From NCBI GenBank assembly GCA_964560875.1, contig CAZLMW010000027.1, positions 12,432-76,431 of the forward strand: a stretch of DNA of 64,000 bases. Reading direction: 5' to 3'. Position 1 is the first letter of the stretch; each line of letters opens with the position of its first letter. Position numbers and translations under genes: made by a program. Origin of the DNA: CAZLMW01 sp964560875 (GTDB lineage: Bacteria; Myxococcota_A; UBA9042). Shown here one piece after another: positions 17,615 through 25,299 of the stretch. Below the pieces are notes generated by a model. The model did not search any database. It was not told where the DNA came from and saw nothing but the letters and a program-made list of their open reading frames with translations.

Positions 17615-18562
17615 TCAGGGGCTGTGCAGCGGACCTTCGCCATCGAATACACCGAGCACGTTGGCCACGGCGATCTCCGCCATCTTGCGGCGCGTCTGGC
17701 GGGTGGCTGAGCCGAGATGCGGCGCGAGAACGGCATTGGTGCACGCGGACAACCCGGGGTGGACGCGCGGTTCTTCCTCGTACACGTCGAGCCCGGCGGC
17801 CCCGATCGGCCCATTGTTGAGCGCGTCCACGAGGGCGGCTTCATCCACGACGGCGCCCCGGGCTGTGTTCACCAAGATCGCCCCGCCTTTCATCGTCGCG
17901 AGTAGCTGCGCGTCGACGAGGTGATGGGTCTGGTCGTTGAGCGGTACGTGCAGCGAGATGACATCGGCCGTCGCAAACGCCTCGTCGATCGTTACGCGTG
18001 ATGCACCGAGCGACTCCAACTCCGGTGACGACCGGCGACCGACATAGACAATGTCCATCCGCCAGCCGACCGATCGCCGCGCGACGGACGTCCCGATGCG
18101 TCCAGGTCCAATGATCGCGAGTCTCGCCCCGACGAGATCCGCACCCAGCAGCTGGTCGGGTTGCCAGCCAGACCACGTCCCGGACCGAACCATGCGGTCG
18201 CCTTCAACGATCCACCGTGCAGCCGCGAGCAGCAGTGTCCACGCAAGATCTGCGGTTGCCTCGGTCAGCACGCCGGGCGTGTGTCCGACGACGATTCCGC
18301 GCTCACGGCACGCGGCGAGGTCGATGTTGTTCACGCCAACGGCGTAATTGCTGACGATTTGAAGCTGTGGTCCGGCAGCGTCGAGCACAGCACTGTCGAT
18401 CTGCTCGCTCAGCTGGCAGATGACAGCGTCGCACCCCGCGATTCGAGACAGGAGAGCCTCTCGCGTCAGGCCCCCGGCGCCGTCATCGACGTCGTGTCCG
18501 GTGGCGACCAGCTTATCGACCGCGTCGCCAGGCAGCCGTCGGGTGACAAGAATTCGCGCCAC
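17615..18562 (-). CDS. D-isomer-specific 2-hydroxyacid dehydrogenase
   Basis: The 315-residue protein has the family NAD-binding loop IIGPGRIGTSVARR, catalytic arginine in VNTARGAVVDE, glutamate in GLDVYEEEP and histidine in LAPHLGSAT. Glyoxylate/hydroxypyruvate reductases and related enzymes have this layout; the substrate is not fixed. It ends convergently with the acyltransferase gene. The TfoX-N gene lies 12 bases upstream on the same strand, so the two probably form an operon. Confidence 0.92.
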   Translation of the reverse strand: MARILVTRRLPGDAVDKLVATGHDVDDGAGGLTREALLSRIAGCDAVICQLSEQIDSAVLDAAGPQLQIVSNYAVGVNNIDLAACRERGIVVGHTPGVLTEATADLAWTLLLAAARWIVEGDRMVRSGTWSGWQPDQLLGADLVGARLAIIGPGRIGTSVARRSVGWRMDIVYVGRRSSPELESLGASRVTIDEAFATADVISLHVPLNDQTHHLVDAQLLATMKGGAILVNTARGAVVDEAALVDALNNGPIGAAGLDVYEEEPRVHPGLSACTNAVLAPHLGSATRQTRRKMAEIAVANVLGVFDGEGPLHSP

Positions 18563-18574
18563 GTCCCGCTCCGA

Positions 18575-18961
18575 TCAGCCCACGGGTTTGTGCTTTCGCT
18601 TGCTGGGTGACTTCTTGCTGTCGGCGGCCAGCGCGTCATCGAACGAAGACGCCGCCATTGCGCTCATCAGGTCGGGGTTTTCGAGGGCCTCGGTCGGGAC
18701 GGAGAAGTAGGGCATCGCAAACGGTTTGCCGCGCATCTCGACGCTGAATTGTTCACTGCCCGACGCCAACATCGCCTCGGCCAGCTCGCCGCTCGCGCGC
18801 AGGTACAGCTCATCCCGCGCGAGGCAACCGAACATCAGCCCCTCGCGGAACACTCCGTGGCCGCCGAACATGGGCTTGACCGCCAGGTGCGGCACGCCGG
18901 CCATCATTTCGCGCACATGTTCGACGAACTCTGCGCTGTTTTTCATCGTCGGAAACGCCAT
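18575..18961 (-). CDS. TfoX N-terminal-domain protein
   Basis: The 128-residue protein carries the TfoX-N domain: KPMFGGHGVFREGLMFGCLARDELYLR, then FAMPYFSVPTEALE. In competent bacteria full-length TfoX regulates competence genes, but stand-alone TfoX-N proteins are widespread and of unknown function. The C-terminal tail is Lys-rich (KKSPSKRKHKP). ATG 18961 has AAGGA eight bases upstream. It diverges from the ATP-grasp gene. Confidence 0.88.
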   Translation of the reverse strand: MAFPTMKNSAEFVEHVREMMAGVPHLAVKPMFGGHGVFREGLMFGCLARDELYLRASGELAEAMLASGSEQFSVEMRGKPFAMPYFSVPTEALENPDLMSAMAASSFDDALAADSKKSPSKRKHKPVG

Positions 18962-19034
18962 CTTCTCGATCCTTATCCTCGGTTGCTTGGCATCGGCTTG
19001 CCGTGCACACCCCAGCTTGTAAGTTGCGCACGCG

Positions 19035-20234
19035 ATGAACGCCAGCCCCAGCTCAGCCACGTTGCCCGACTGCATCACCTTCGCGTTGACCGCGACCGGC
19101 CTCGCAGTTGCCCGCGACCTCGCGCGCATCGGTGTGCGGGTTATTGGGATCGACGCAGACCGCTGGCGACCCGGACAAATTTCTGCCGACGTCACGCGCG
19201 TCGAGGGCTTGAGCGACCAGCCTGTTGACGACTCCCTCGTAGCCAAGCTGATCGACTTCGCCAAGCGCAGCGCCCTGCCGCCGGTCGTCATTCCGAGCGC
19301 CGACGATGCCGTCGAGTTCCTGGTCCGACATCGCGATGAACTCATGCCCCATATGCGGATCTCGTCCGGGTTGACCGAAGACCGCGGCGGGATGCTGGTC
19401 GACAAGCTGCGGTTCGCTGAGCGATGCCGGGAGATGGCGATCGACACGCCGCTGACGTCGCTGCCCGAGACCCGCGCGGACATCGATGCCTTCGTCGCAG
19501 CCGCTGGCCTCCCGTGCATCGTCAAACCCCGGGCCGGGCACAAGTGGCGCCAAAAACTGCAGGGCGCCAAGCTCCTCGTGCCGCAAACACGGGCTGAACT
19601 TGACCACGCGATCGATGATGTTGTCGGCGAACCCGGCGCAGTGGTGCTCCAAGAGCTCGTGCCCGGACCCGAACGCGAGATCGTCGTCGGGGCATGTCTC
19701 GTTGGTGAAGACGGCACAGTCCGTCACGTCGTTACCGCGCGCAAAGTCCGCCAGTTCCCGCTCGATTTCGGATCTGGCGCCCTCGTCGTGACCGAACCGT
19801 TGCCGGAAGTGGCCCGCCTGTCCGCCGAGATCCTCGAAAAGCTCGACTACCGCGGCGTGTGCGGCACCGAGTTTAAACTGGATCCGCGAAACGGCCGTCT
19901 GCGCCTCATCGAGATCAACGCACGCCCGGTGCTCTGGTACGACCTGTGCCGCGCGGCCGGAAGCCACCTGCTTGAAGCACACTACGCCGAGCTCGCCGGA
20001 CTGCCGGCTGTTTCCGTCGCCCCACAGCGTCAACGGGTCGTCTGGCGCTACCTCACCCGCGACGTGATCGCCCTGGTTCAACGTCACAAACGGCCTTTCG
20101 CGATCGCCCGCGAGCTCGCCAAGACGCCGCGCGCCGACACCCTGGCCACGATGGACACCAACGATCCAAAGACGATCGCGGCCACGATCAGCCACACCAT
20201 GGCTCAGGCCGTATCGCACCTCGCAAAGCGCTGA
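19035..20234 (+). CDS. ATP-grasp family enzyme
   Basis: The 399-residue protein reads as an ATP-grasp ligase related to the carbamoyl-phosphate-synthase-like group. There is an N-terminal Rossmann-like pre-ATP-grasp segment (FALTATGLAVARDLARIGVR), a DKLRFAERCREMAI segment where the ATP-grasp domain begins, the substrate-binding lysine in CIVKPRAGHKW, LQELVPGPEREIVVGA, and the metal-binding RLIEINARP. These enzymes form amide or thioester bonds through acyl phosphates. The substrate cannot be inferred. It appears monocistronic, followed by a candidate terminator. Confidence 0.85.
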   Translation: MNASPSSATLPDCITFALTATGLAVARDLARIGVRVIGIDADRWRPGQISADVTRVEGLSDQPVDDSLVAKLIDFAKRSALPPVVIPSADDAVEFLVRHRDELMPHMRISSGLTEDRGGMLVDKLRFAERCREMAIDTPLTSLPETRADIDAFVAAAGLPCIVKPRAGHKWRQKLQGAKLLVPQTRAELDHAIDDVVGEPGAVVLQELVPGPEREIVVGACLVGEDGTVRHVVTARKVRQFPLDFGSGALVVTEPLPEVARLSAEILEKLDYRGVCGTEFKLDPRNGRLRLIEINARPVLWYDLCRAAGSHLLEAHYAELAGLPAVSVAPQRQRVVWRYLTRDVIALVQRHKRPFAIARELAKTPRADTLATMDTNDPKTIAATISHTMAQAVSHLAKR

Positions 20235-20262
20235 ATAGTCTCAACTAGCTGAAATCAAAACG

Positions 20263-20308
20263 TTTGATCCGTCTCGAGTCGGATCGAACGGACTGGTCCG
20301 ACGTTTTT
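20263..20308 (+). terminator. Candidate terminator after the ATP-grasp gene
   Basis: There are two nested inverted repeats. TTTGATCCG pairs with CGGATCGAA across TCTCGAGT, and CGGAC pairs with GTCCG; the structure is followed by ACGTTTTTA. The second stem with its five T residues resembles an intrinsic terminator, although the two-base loop forces a looser fold (TCGGA...TCCGA). Confidence 0.4.
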
Positions 20309-20329
20309 ACGCACTGCGTCAAAAACCGC

Positions 20330-20359
20330 TTGACACCTCGTGCACGACGAAAGTAGACA
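20330..20359 (+). promoter_or_regulatory. Possible sigma-70-type promoter for the cytochrome lipoprotein gene
   Basis: A consensus -35 box TTGACA (20330-20335) is followed after 18 bases by TAGACA (20354-20359), a weak -10. It lies about 75 bases before the start codon at 20432. Consensus -35 boxes are rare in this GC-rich background, but the -10 is poor. Confidence 0.35.
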
Positions 20360-20431
20360 GTCGCACTTCCTACTTCGGTCGGCCGTGCTGTCTGCGGTCC
20401 TCGTTGCGTAGGGACAGATGGAGACCTCCCC

Positions 20432-22282
20432 ATGCGACTCACCGCGACGCTCGTCCTGACCTTCGCTTTCAGCCTCTCCGCGGCGTGCTCCGAACCCGAG
20501 CAAAGCGCCCCCGAAGAGGTCGCCGCCGACGGCTCATCCGCCGATGGATTTGCGGGCGCCTCGGTCGGGCAGGCCGACACCGGAAGCAACACAAACCAGC
20601 AGGATGCCTCGTCGTCAGCGCCCCAGGACACCGCCGGCACGCTTGGTCCGGTCGACGCGGGCTTGGCCGGAACTGCCGATGCAGGTTCACCGTCGGTGCA
20701 AGACGCCGGGATCGCGGCTGCTGTTGATGCAGGCGGCTCGGCCAACGACCCCGGATCGAACACAGACGCCGGATCGAACACTGACGCCGCTGACCCAAAC
20801 GCCGCTGATCCAAACGCTGCTGACACTGCGGCAAGCGTCGATGCCGGTTCGGGCAACACAGGACCGTCGGACGCAGGCACGACCAACCCGGGCGGCACGA
20901 CGAAAAACCCGCCGCTCCCGACCGATCCCGGCGCGCCCAAGACCCACGGCCTGACCAACGTGTCCAAGGTGCTCTGGGATGTGCTCGAGAAGGGCACGCT
21001 CAGGGGCTCGTGCGCCAAGTACAAGGCGCTCGGAACGCTCGCGACCGAGGCCGACAAGATCAAGTGCGGCAAGGAGATGTTCTTCTACGAGGACTTCGAC
21101 ACCTACGGCGCACCGCGAGCCCTCGTCGACTTCATGAACCACAACCTGCCCAACTCGGTGGGCACCGGCTTCACGAAGATGGGCATGCACAAGGACCCGA
21201 CGTCCTTCACCCAACTGCCGCTTGGCCTGGCAGTCGGCGCGGACTTCAAGGGCATGCAGACCTACGCGTTCACCTGCGCGAGCTGCCACTTCGGCAAGAT
21301 GCCCGACGGTCGCTTCGCCGTCGGCTACCCCAACCACGACTACGACTACGGTCTGCAGATCCTATCGCTCAACCTCTTCCCGATGCTCGCGATGGGCACC
21401 GACAAGCCCGCGCAACACGAAAAGAGCGCCGTCAAACGCATCCAGCCGATGCTCGACGAGTTCAAGGCGATGCCCGGCGGCATGATCAAGTTCGGCCTCG
21501 CGATGCTTCCGCTCGTCTCGCAGATGAACAACATCCCGAAGATGACCAAGGCGGTCGAGGCGGCCTACGCCAGCTGGGCGCCCGGTACCCAGGACTTCGC
21601 GATGTTCCCGGTCCCGGTCGACGACGACGTCCACATCGTCACGCAGATCCTCTCGCTCTGGCAGCTGCCCTCGGCCGCGGAGGTCAAGAGCTACAAGATG
21701 ACGCACATGATGCTCGGCTGGGCGGGCACCACGGCGACGCTTCACAACTTCTTCGCAGGTTTCTCGGTTCTCAGCGGCGGCAAGGGCGTGTCCAAGGCCG
21801 ACGCCGCACCTCTCGTCGCCTACCTCGCCACCCTGGGGACCCCCGCCAACCCCAATCCGCCCCCAGCGGCCGACGTCTCCGCGGGCAAGAAGCTGTTCGT
21901 CGACAAAGGCTGCACGAGCTGCCACGGCGGGCCTCGATATGCGGGCACGCGCGTCTTCAAGTTCAGCGAAATCGGCACCGACAGCACGCTCGCGATGTGG
22001 AACGACAAGGACGCCAATGGCAAGGCCGACAAACCCGAGCTCTTCGGCCCCGGCGATTCGGTCACCGGCGGCGTGAAGTCACCGCGTCTCAACGGCTCGT
22101 GGGCCAAGAAGCGCTTTCTCCACAACGGCTCGGTCACCTCGCTGGAGGCGCTGTTCTGCGTCGGTAGCCAGCGCCCGAGCATCACCAAGCCGATCTTCTC
22201 GGACAAGGGTCACATGATGACCTGCAACGGCCTGAGCGCCGCCGAGAAGAAGCACCTCATCGCCTTCCTGCGCTCGATCTGA
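20432..22282 (+). CDS. Di-haem cytochrome c (peroxidase-like) lipoprotein
   Basis: The 616-residue protein has a lipoprotein signal (SLSAAC). A spacer of about 150 residues of Asp/Ala/Gly/Ser/Thr follows, with repeats such as SNTDAGSNTDAADPNAADPN. The folded part carries two haem motifs: FTCASCHFGKMPDGR and DKGCTSCHGGPRYAG. The C-terminal motifs VKSPRLNGSWAKKRFLHNGS and TSLEALF resemble the second domain of bacterial di-haem cytochrome c peroxidases/MauG proteins, where the usual wording is 'PSLRG...HDGR..TLE'. A periplasmic or surface redox role is likely; peroxidase activity is not assured. GGAG lies upstream of ATG 20432. Confidence 0.86.
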   Translation: MRLTATLVLTFAFSLSAACSEPEQSAPEEVAADGSSADGFAGASVGQADTGSNTNQQDASSSAPQDTAGTLGPVDAGLAGTADAGSPSVQDAGIAAAVDAGGSANDPGSNTDAGSNTDAADPNAADPNAADTAASVDAGSGNTGPSDAGTTNPGGTTKNPPLPTDPGAPKTHGLTNVSKVLWDVLEKGTLRGSCAKYKALGTLATEADKIKCGKEMFFYEDFDTYGAPRALVDFMNHNLPNSVGTGFTKMGMHKDPTSFTQLPLGLAVGADFKGMQTYAFTCASCHFGKMPDGRFAVGYPNHDYDYGLQILSLNLFPMLAMGTDKPAQHEKSAVKRIQPMLDEFKAMPGGMIKFGLAMLPLVSQMNNIPKMTKAVEAAYASWAPGTQDFAMFPVPVDDDVHIVTQILSLWQLPSAAEVKSYKMTHMMLGWAGTTATLHNFFAGFSVLSGGKGVSKADAAPLVAYLATLGTPANPNPPPAADVSAGKKLFVDKGCTSCHGGPRYAGTRVFKFSEIGTDSTLAMWNDKDANGKADKPELFGPGDSVTGGVKSPRLNGSWAKKRFLHNGSVTSLEALFCVGSQRPSITKPIFSDKGHMMTCNGLSAAEKKHLIAFLRSI

Positions 22283-22364
22283 GCGTCCCCCATCGAAGCC
22301 AACCCGGATCGAAGCCAACCCCGACCGAAGCAATGGCCGCCTCGTCCTGCCCCCGGAGCGTTAC

Positions 22365-24104
22365 ATGCGAACCATCTTCCAAGCCGTTGCCGCCCTCGCC
22401 GTGGCAGCCGCTGTCCTTGTCCTCGGAGCCTGCGCGGGCAACGAAGGGGGCGGAGCGCCGGGCGGCGGATTCGTCGACCAGGCGGACGGAGGCGGCGGTA
22501 CGGTCGCCGGCTCGTGTGCAGCCGCGCCGTACCGTGACGCCGGGCCTTATGGTGTCGGTATACGGACCGTTGCGGTGGCAGGCATTCCGGTTGAGATCTG
22601 GTACCCGGCCGATCCGCACGCGGTGAAAGGCCAGCAGACCGCCGGCTACGACATGCGCGATTGGCTGCCTCCCGAGATGGCCAAGGCGATCCCCTCGACC
22701 TCAGACACGAGCTTTTCGATGGCCGCTGTGCGCGATGCCGCGGCGTCGATTCACGGGCCGTTTCCGCTGCTGCTGTTCAGTCACGGGCTGGGCGGCTACC
22801 GGATGCAGTCCAGCGCGATCATGGCGCACGTGGCCAGCTGGGGCTTCGTTGTCGCGGCCCCCGAACACGTCGAACGCGGTCTCGCCGTCGTGCTTGGTGG
22901 TACCGCGCCCAAAGACGTGTCGGTGTCGCAGCTGCGGGACGCGAAAAAGCGCCTGCTCGCCCTCAACACAACCGCCAAGGACGCGCTCGAGGGTCGGATC
23001 GACGCCAAGAGCATCGCTGTGTTCGGTCACTCCATGGGCGGGGCGGCCGTGGCCCTGGTCGCTGCTGATGACGACGTCGCCGGCTTTGCGACGATGGCAA
23101 GCGGAGGCTTCTCGGGGGCGCCTGCCAAACCCGCGCTCATGCTCGCCGGAGCGGTCGATGGCATCGCGAAGGGCGACGTGGTCGGCAAGTCCTACGCCAA
23201 GCTCAAGGGCGACAAGGTCCTGGTGAGCGTCGCCAACGCCGGGCACCTCGCCTTCTCCGATATCTGCGCGATCGGGCGTGCGGAAGGCGGTGTGCTGGCC
23301 ATCGCGAAGAAAAACGGCGTCAAGATCCCCGACATCGTGGTCGAGCTCGCCACCGATGGCTGCCAACCCGAAGCGCTCGCGCCCGAGAAAGGGTGGCCGG
23401 TGATGGGGCACTACCTCGTCGCTCACTTCCGCAAGCTGTTTGGCATCAACGACACACCCGTCGGACTTGGCCAGGCTGCCGGCGCGTGTTTCCCCGGGCT
23501 CATCAACTCCTTTGCCAGCAAGAACGCGCAACTTCAGCGCGGCGTCGACGCCGGTTCCTCGGCACCTGACGCCGGTTCCTCGACGCCTGACGCCGGTTCC
23601 TCGACACCTGACGCCGGTTCCTCGACACCCGACACCGGCTCCTCGACACCCGACACCGGCTCCTCGACGCCCGACACCGGCTCCTCGACGCCTGACGCGG
23701 GTCCCTCGGCACCCGACACCGGCTCCTCGACACCCGACACCGGCTCCTCGACACCCGACTCCGGCTCAACCGGGACCACGGGCGAAAAGGGCAGCGTCCC
23801 GTGCGGCAACGGCACGTGCTCGCTCAGCTCGTCGGTTTGCTGTGTCGGCTTGGGCGGCGCCTCGTGCAAAGCCAAGTGTGGGTTCCTCGAAGCGCCCCAG
23901 AAATGCGACGGCCCCGAGGACTGCGGCGGCGGCCAGGTCTGCTGCGTCGGCTTCCCCCAGGGCGCGCAGTGCAAAACCACCTGCACCAGCAGCGAGCAGA
24001 AGCTGTGTCACAGCAACGCCGATTGCTCCGGCGGCACGAGCTGTATGGGCTGCCAATTCCCCGGCAACCCCAACAAGACCTTCGTGTGCACCACCGGCTG
24101 TTGA
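22365..24104 (+). CDS. Alpha/beta-hydrolase lipoprotein with DAGSSTP repeats and Cys-rich tail
   Basis: The 579-residue protein has a lipobox (VLVLGAC). An alpha/beta-hydrolase domain spans about residues 60-380, with the oxyanion-region LLLFSHGLGGYR, the nucleophile elbow FGHSMGGAAV, an acid candidate in LAGAVDGI and the histidine in NAGHLAFSD. The layout resembles chlorophyllase/PAF-acetylhydrolase-type esterases. Ten tandem DAGSSTP/DTGSSTP heptads follow, then a tail of about 100 residues with paired cysteines (SSVCCVGLGGASCKAKC, EDCGGGQVCCVG) of a type common in Myxococcota surface proteins. The gene heads a tight run with those at 24118 and 24622. Confidence 0.86.
   Translation: MRTIFQAVAALAVAAAVLVLGACAGNEGGGAPGGGFVDQADGGGGTVAGSCAAAPYRDAGPYGVGIRTVAVAGIPVEIWYPADPHAVKGQQTAGYDMRDWLPPEMAKAIPSTSDTSFSMAAVRDAAASIHGPFPLLLFSHGLGGYRMQSSAIMAHVASWGFVVAAPEHVERGLAVVLGGTAPKDVSVSQLRDAKKRLLALNTTAKDALEGRIDAKSIAVFGHSMGGAAVALVAADDDVAGFATMASGGFSGAPAKPALMLAGAVDGIAKGDVVGKSYAKLKGDKVLVSVANAGHLAFSDICAIGRAEGGVLAIAKKNGVKIPDIVVELATDGCQPEALAPEKGWPVMGHYLVAHFRKLFGINDTPVGLGQAAGACFPGLINSFASKNAQLQRGVDAGSSAPDAGSSTPDAGSSTPDAGSSTPDTGSSTPDTGSSTPDTGSSTPDAGPSAPDTGSSTPDTGSSTPDSGSTGTTGEKGSVPCGNGTCSLSSSVCCVGLGGASCKAKCGFLEAPQKCDGPEDCGGGQVCCVGFPQGAQCKTTCTSSEQKLCHSNADCSGGTSCMGCQFPGNPNKTFVCTTGC
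23547..23756 (+). repeat. Ten tandem 21-bp coding repeats (DAGSSTP)
   Basis: Ten in-frame copies of a 21-base unit of the form GACGCCGGTTCCTCGACACCT encode the linker between the hydrolase and Cys-rich domains. Copies fall into DAG- and DTG-type blocks, indicating recent unit duplication. Confidence 0.93.
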
Positions 24105-24117
24105 GTAGGACAAGACG

Positions 24118-24171
24118 ATGCTTTTTAGAGGGACGATGCTTTTTCGAGAGACGATGCTTATTCGAATCGCC
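24118..24171 (+). repeat. Three 18-bp repeats, each opening with ATG
   Basis: The units ATGCTTTTTAGAGGGACG, ATGCTTTTTCGAGAGACG and ATGCTTATTCGAATCGCC run head to tail. Each supplies an in-frame start codon, and the purine-rich ends of the first two could serve as ribosome-binding sites for the next ATG. Confidence 0.85.
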
Positions 24172-24621
24172 TTGGCCACCGTCGCGCTGACCGCCGTCGC
24201 CTGCACGAGCCATGACGCCTCAACCGGAGGGTCGGGTCCGGCGACATCAGCTGATGCTTCCGCCACTGCGTCCGATGCCCAGCCCGACACAGACCCGCCG
24301 GCCGACCTCGTCCTCGCTGACGTCGAAGTCACCGTCGCTTACACGGGTGCGGACAATTCGCCCCTCGTGGTTGGAGCTTTCGCCAGCAATCCGCCGTCGG
24401 GTGCACCGGTCGCGCACGTCCGCATCGACAAGCCGACGTTTCCGCGAAAGGTGAAGCTGCGCGATGTCGAAAAAGGCACCTGGTACATCATCGCGCTGCT
24501 CGACCACGACCCGCCCAGCCCGACGATTCCCGGCGACGAAGACCCGACCGTCACCGCTCCGGCTCTGACCGTCGTCGACGACACGATGCAGCACGTCACC
24601 ATCTCCTTGCCGGTCAAATAG
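24118..24621 (+). CDS. Small lipoprotein of unknown function
   Basis: The product is a lipoprotein (lipobox ALTAVAC) of 155-167 residues. Three in-frame ATGs at 24118, 24136 and 24154 each begin an 18-base repeat; the last (MLIRIALATVALTAVAC) gives a normal signal peptide, so it is the likeliest functional start. After an Asp/Ala/Ser spacer, the domain of about 110 residues (FPRKVKLRDVEKGTWYIIAL, TMQHVTISLPVK) looks like a transthyretin-like or Ig-like beta-sandwich. It lies 13 bases after the hydrolase gene and directly abuts the next gene. Confidence 0.78.
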   Translation: MLFRGTMLFRETMLIRIALATVALTAVACTSHDASTGGSGPATSADASATASDAQPDTDPPADLVLADVEVTVAYTGADNSPLVVGAFASNPPSGAPVAHVRIDKPTFPRKVKLRDVEKGTWYIIALLDHDPPSPTIPGDEDPTVTAPALTVVDDTMQHVTISLPVK

Positions 24622-25218
24622 ATGCGTACACCGATTTCGCGCGCGGCTCTCGTCGCCCTGATCGCCCTCGTTGCCCCGATCGCCCTCGCTGCCCCGATCG
24701 CCCTCGCTGCCCCGATCGCCTTCGCTGCCCCGATCGCCCTCGTTGCCCTGATCGCCCTCGTGGGTTGCGCCGACGAACCGAAAGCTTCGGTCTTCGAGCT
24801 GCCAGATATCGCCTCCCGTTCCGTCAACGCGTCCTTTGACGTGACAATCTACGGCGCCGGGCCGGGACTGTTCGACGTGGGCACCGCGACAAAAAACGCC
24901 TACGTGAACATGCCGTCGTTCTTCGAGAGCCTCTTGCCCGAGCAGGAGGCCCTGATCCTGCGCATGACGCGCGGCGATCGCGATCTCGGCACCGGCGACA
25001 AACTCCAGCAGCTGTTGGACTTCCGGCAGCGCCCCGATCGCAAGAGCGGCCACCACAAGGCGCCGAGCCTGCGCGGCGTCTGGGACAACGTCCTGTTCAT
25101 GCACGACGGCCGCCACGCGTCCCTCGAGGGGGTGATCGGCCATCTCGACAAGCAGCTCGGCCTCGGCCTGTCCGCCGATGACATCAAGGCTGTGACCGGT
25201 TACGTCACGACGTTGTAG
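24622..25218 (+). CDS. Haem-less cytochrome-peroxidase-like lipoprotein fragment
   Basis: The 198-residue protein has an abnormally long hydrophobic signal region built from six APIALA-type hexapeptides and ends in a lipobox (ALIALVGC, Cys49). The mature part carries GPGLFDVGTATKN and APSLRGVWDNVLFMHDGRHASLEGVI, the hallmarks of the second domain of di-haem cytochrome c peroxidase/MauG proteins. It has no CxxCH motif anywhere, so it cannot bind haem c in the normal way. ATG 24622 follows the preceding stop codon without a gap. It may partner the real di-haem protein at 20432-22282 or be a degenerate copy. Confidence 0.8.
   Translation: MRTPISRAALVALIALVAPIALAAPIALAAPIAFAAPIALVALIALVGCADEPKASVFELPDIASRSVNASFDVTIYGAGPGLFDVGTATKNAYVNMPSFFESLLPEQEALILRMTRGDRDLGTGDKLQQLLDFRQRPDRKSGHHKAPSLRGVWDNVLFMHDGRHASLEGVIGHLDKQLGLGLSADDIKAVTGYVTTL
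24649..24756 (+). repeat. Six 18-bp repeats inside a signal peptide
   Basis: The unit GCCCCGATCGCCCTCGCT and close variants repeat six times in frame, encoding hydrophobic hexapeptides of the LVALIA/LAAPIA type upstream of the lipobox cysteine. Confidence 0.9.
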
Positions 25219-25299
25219 CAAACATCGCGTTACGGGTTCGTAGCCAAAGGCGGCTCGGTGGGTTGCTGAGAGGACCCCGCAGTCTGCTAGACTCCGCTC

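Noticed and set aside
23547..23756. Regular repeats that could suggest a CRISPR array
   Set aside because: Units are contiguous, in frame and without spacers; they encode a peptide linker. The same holds for 24649-24756 and 38552-38731.
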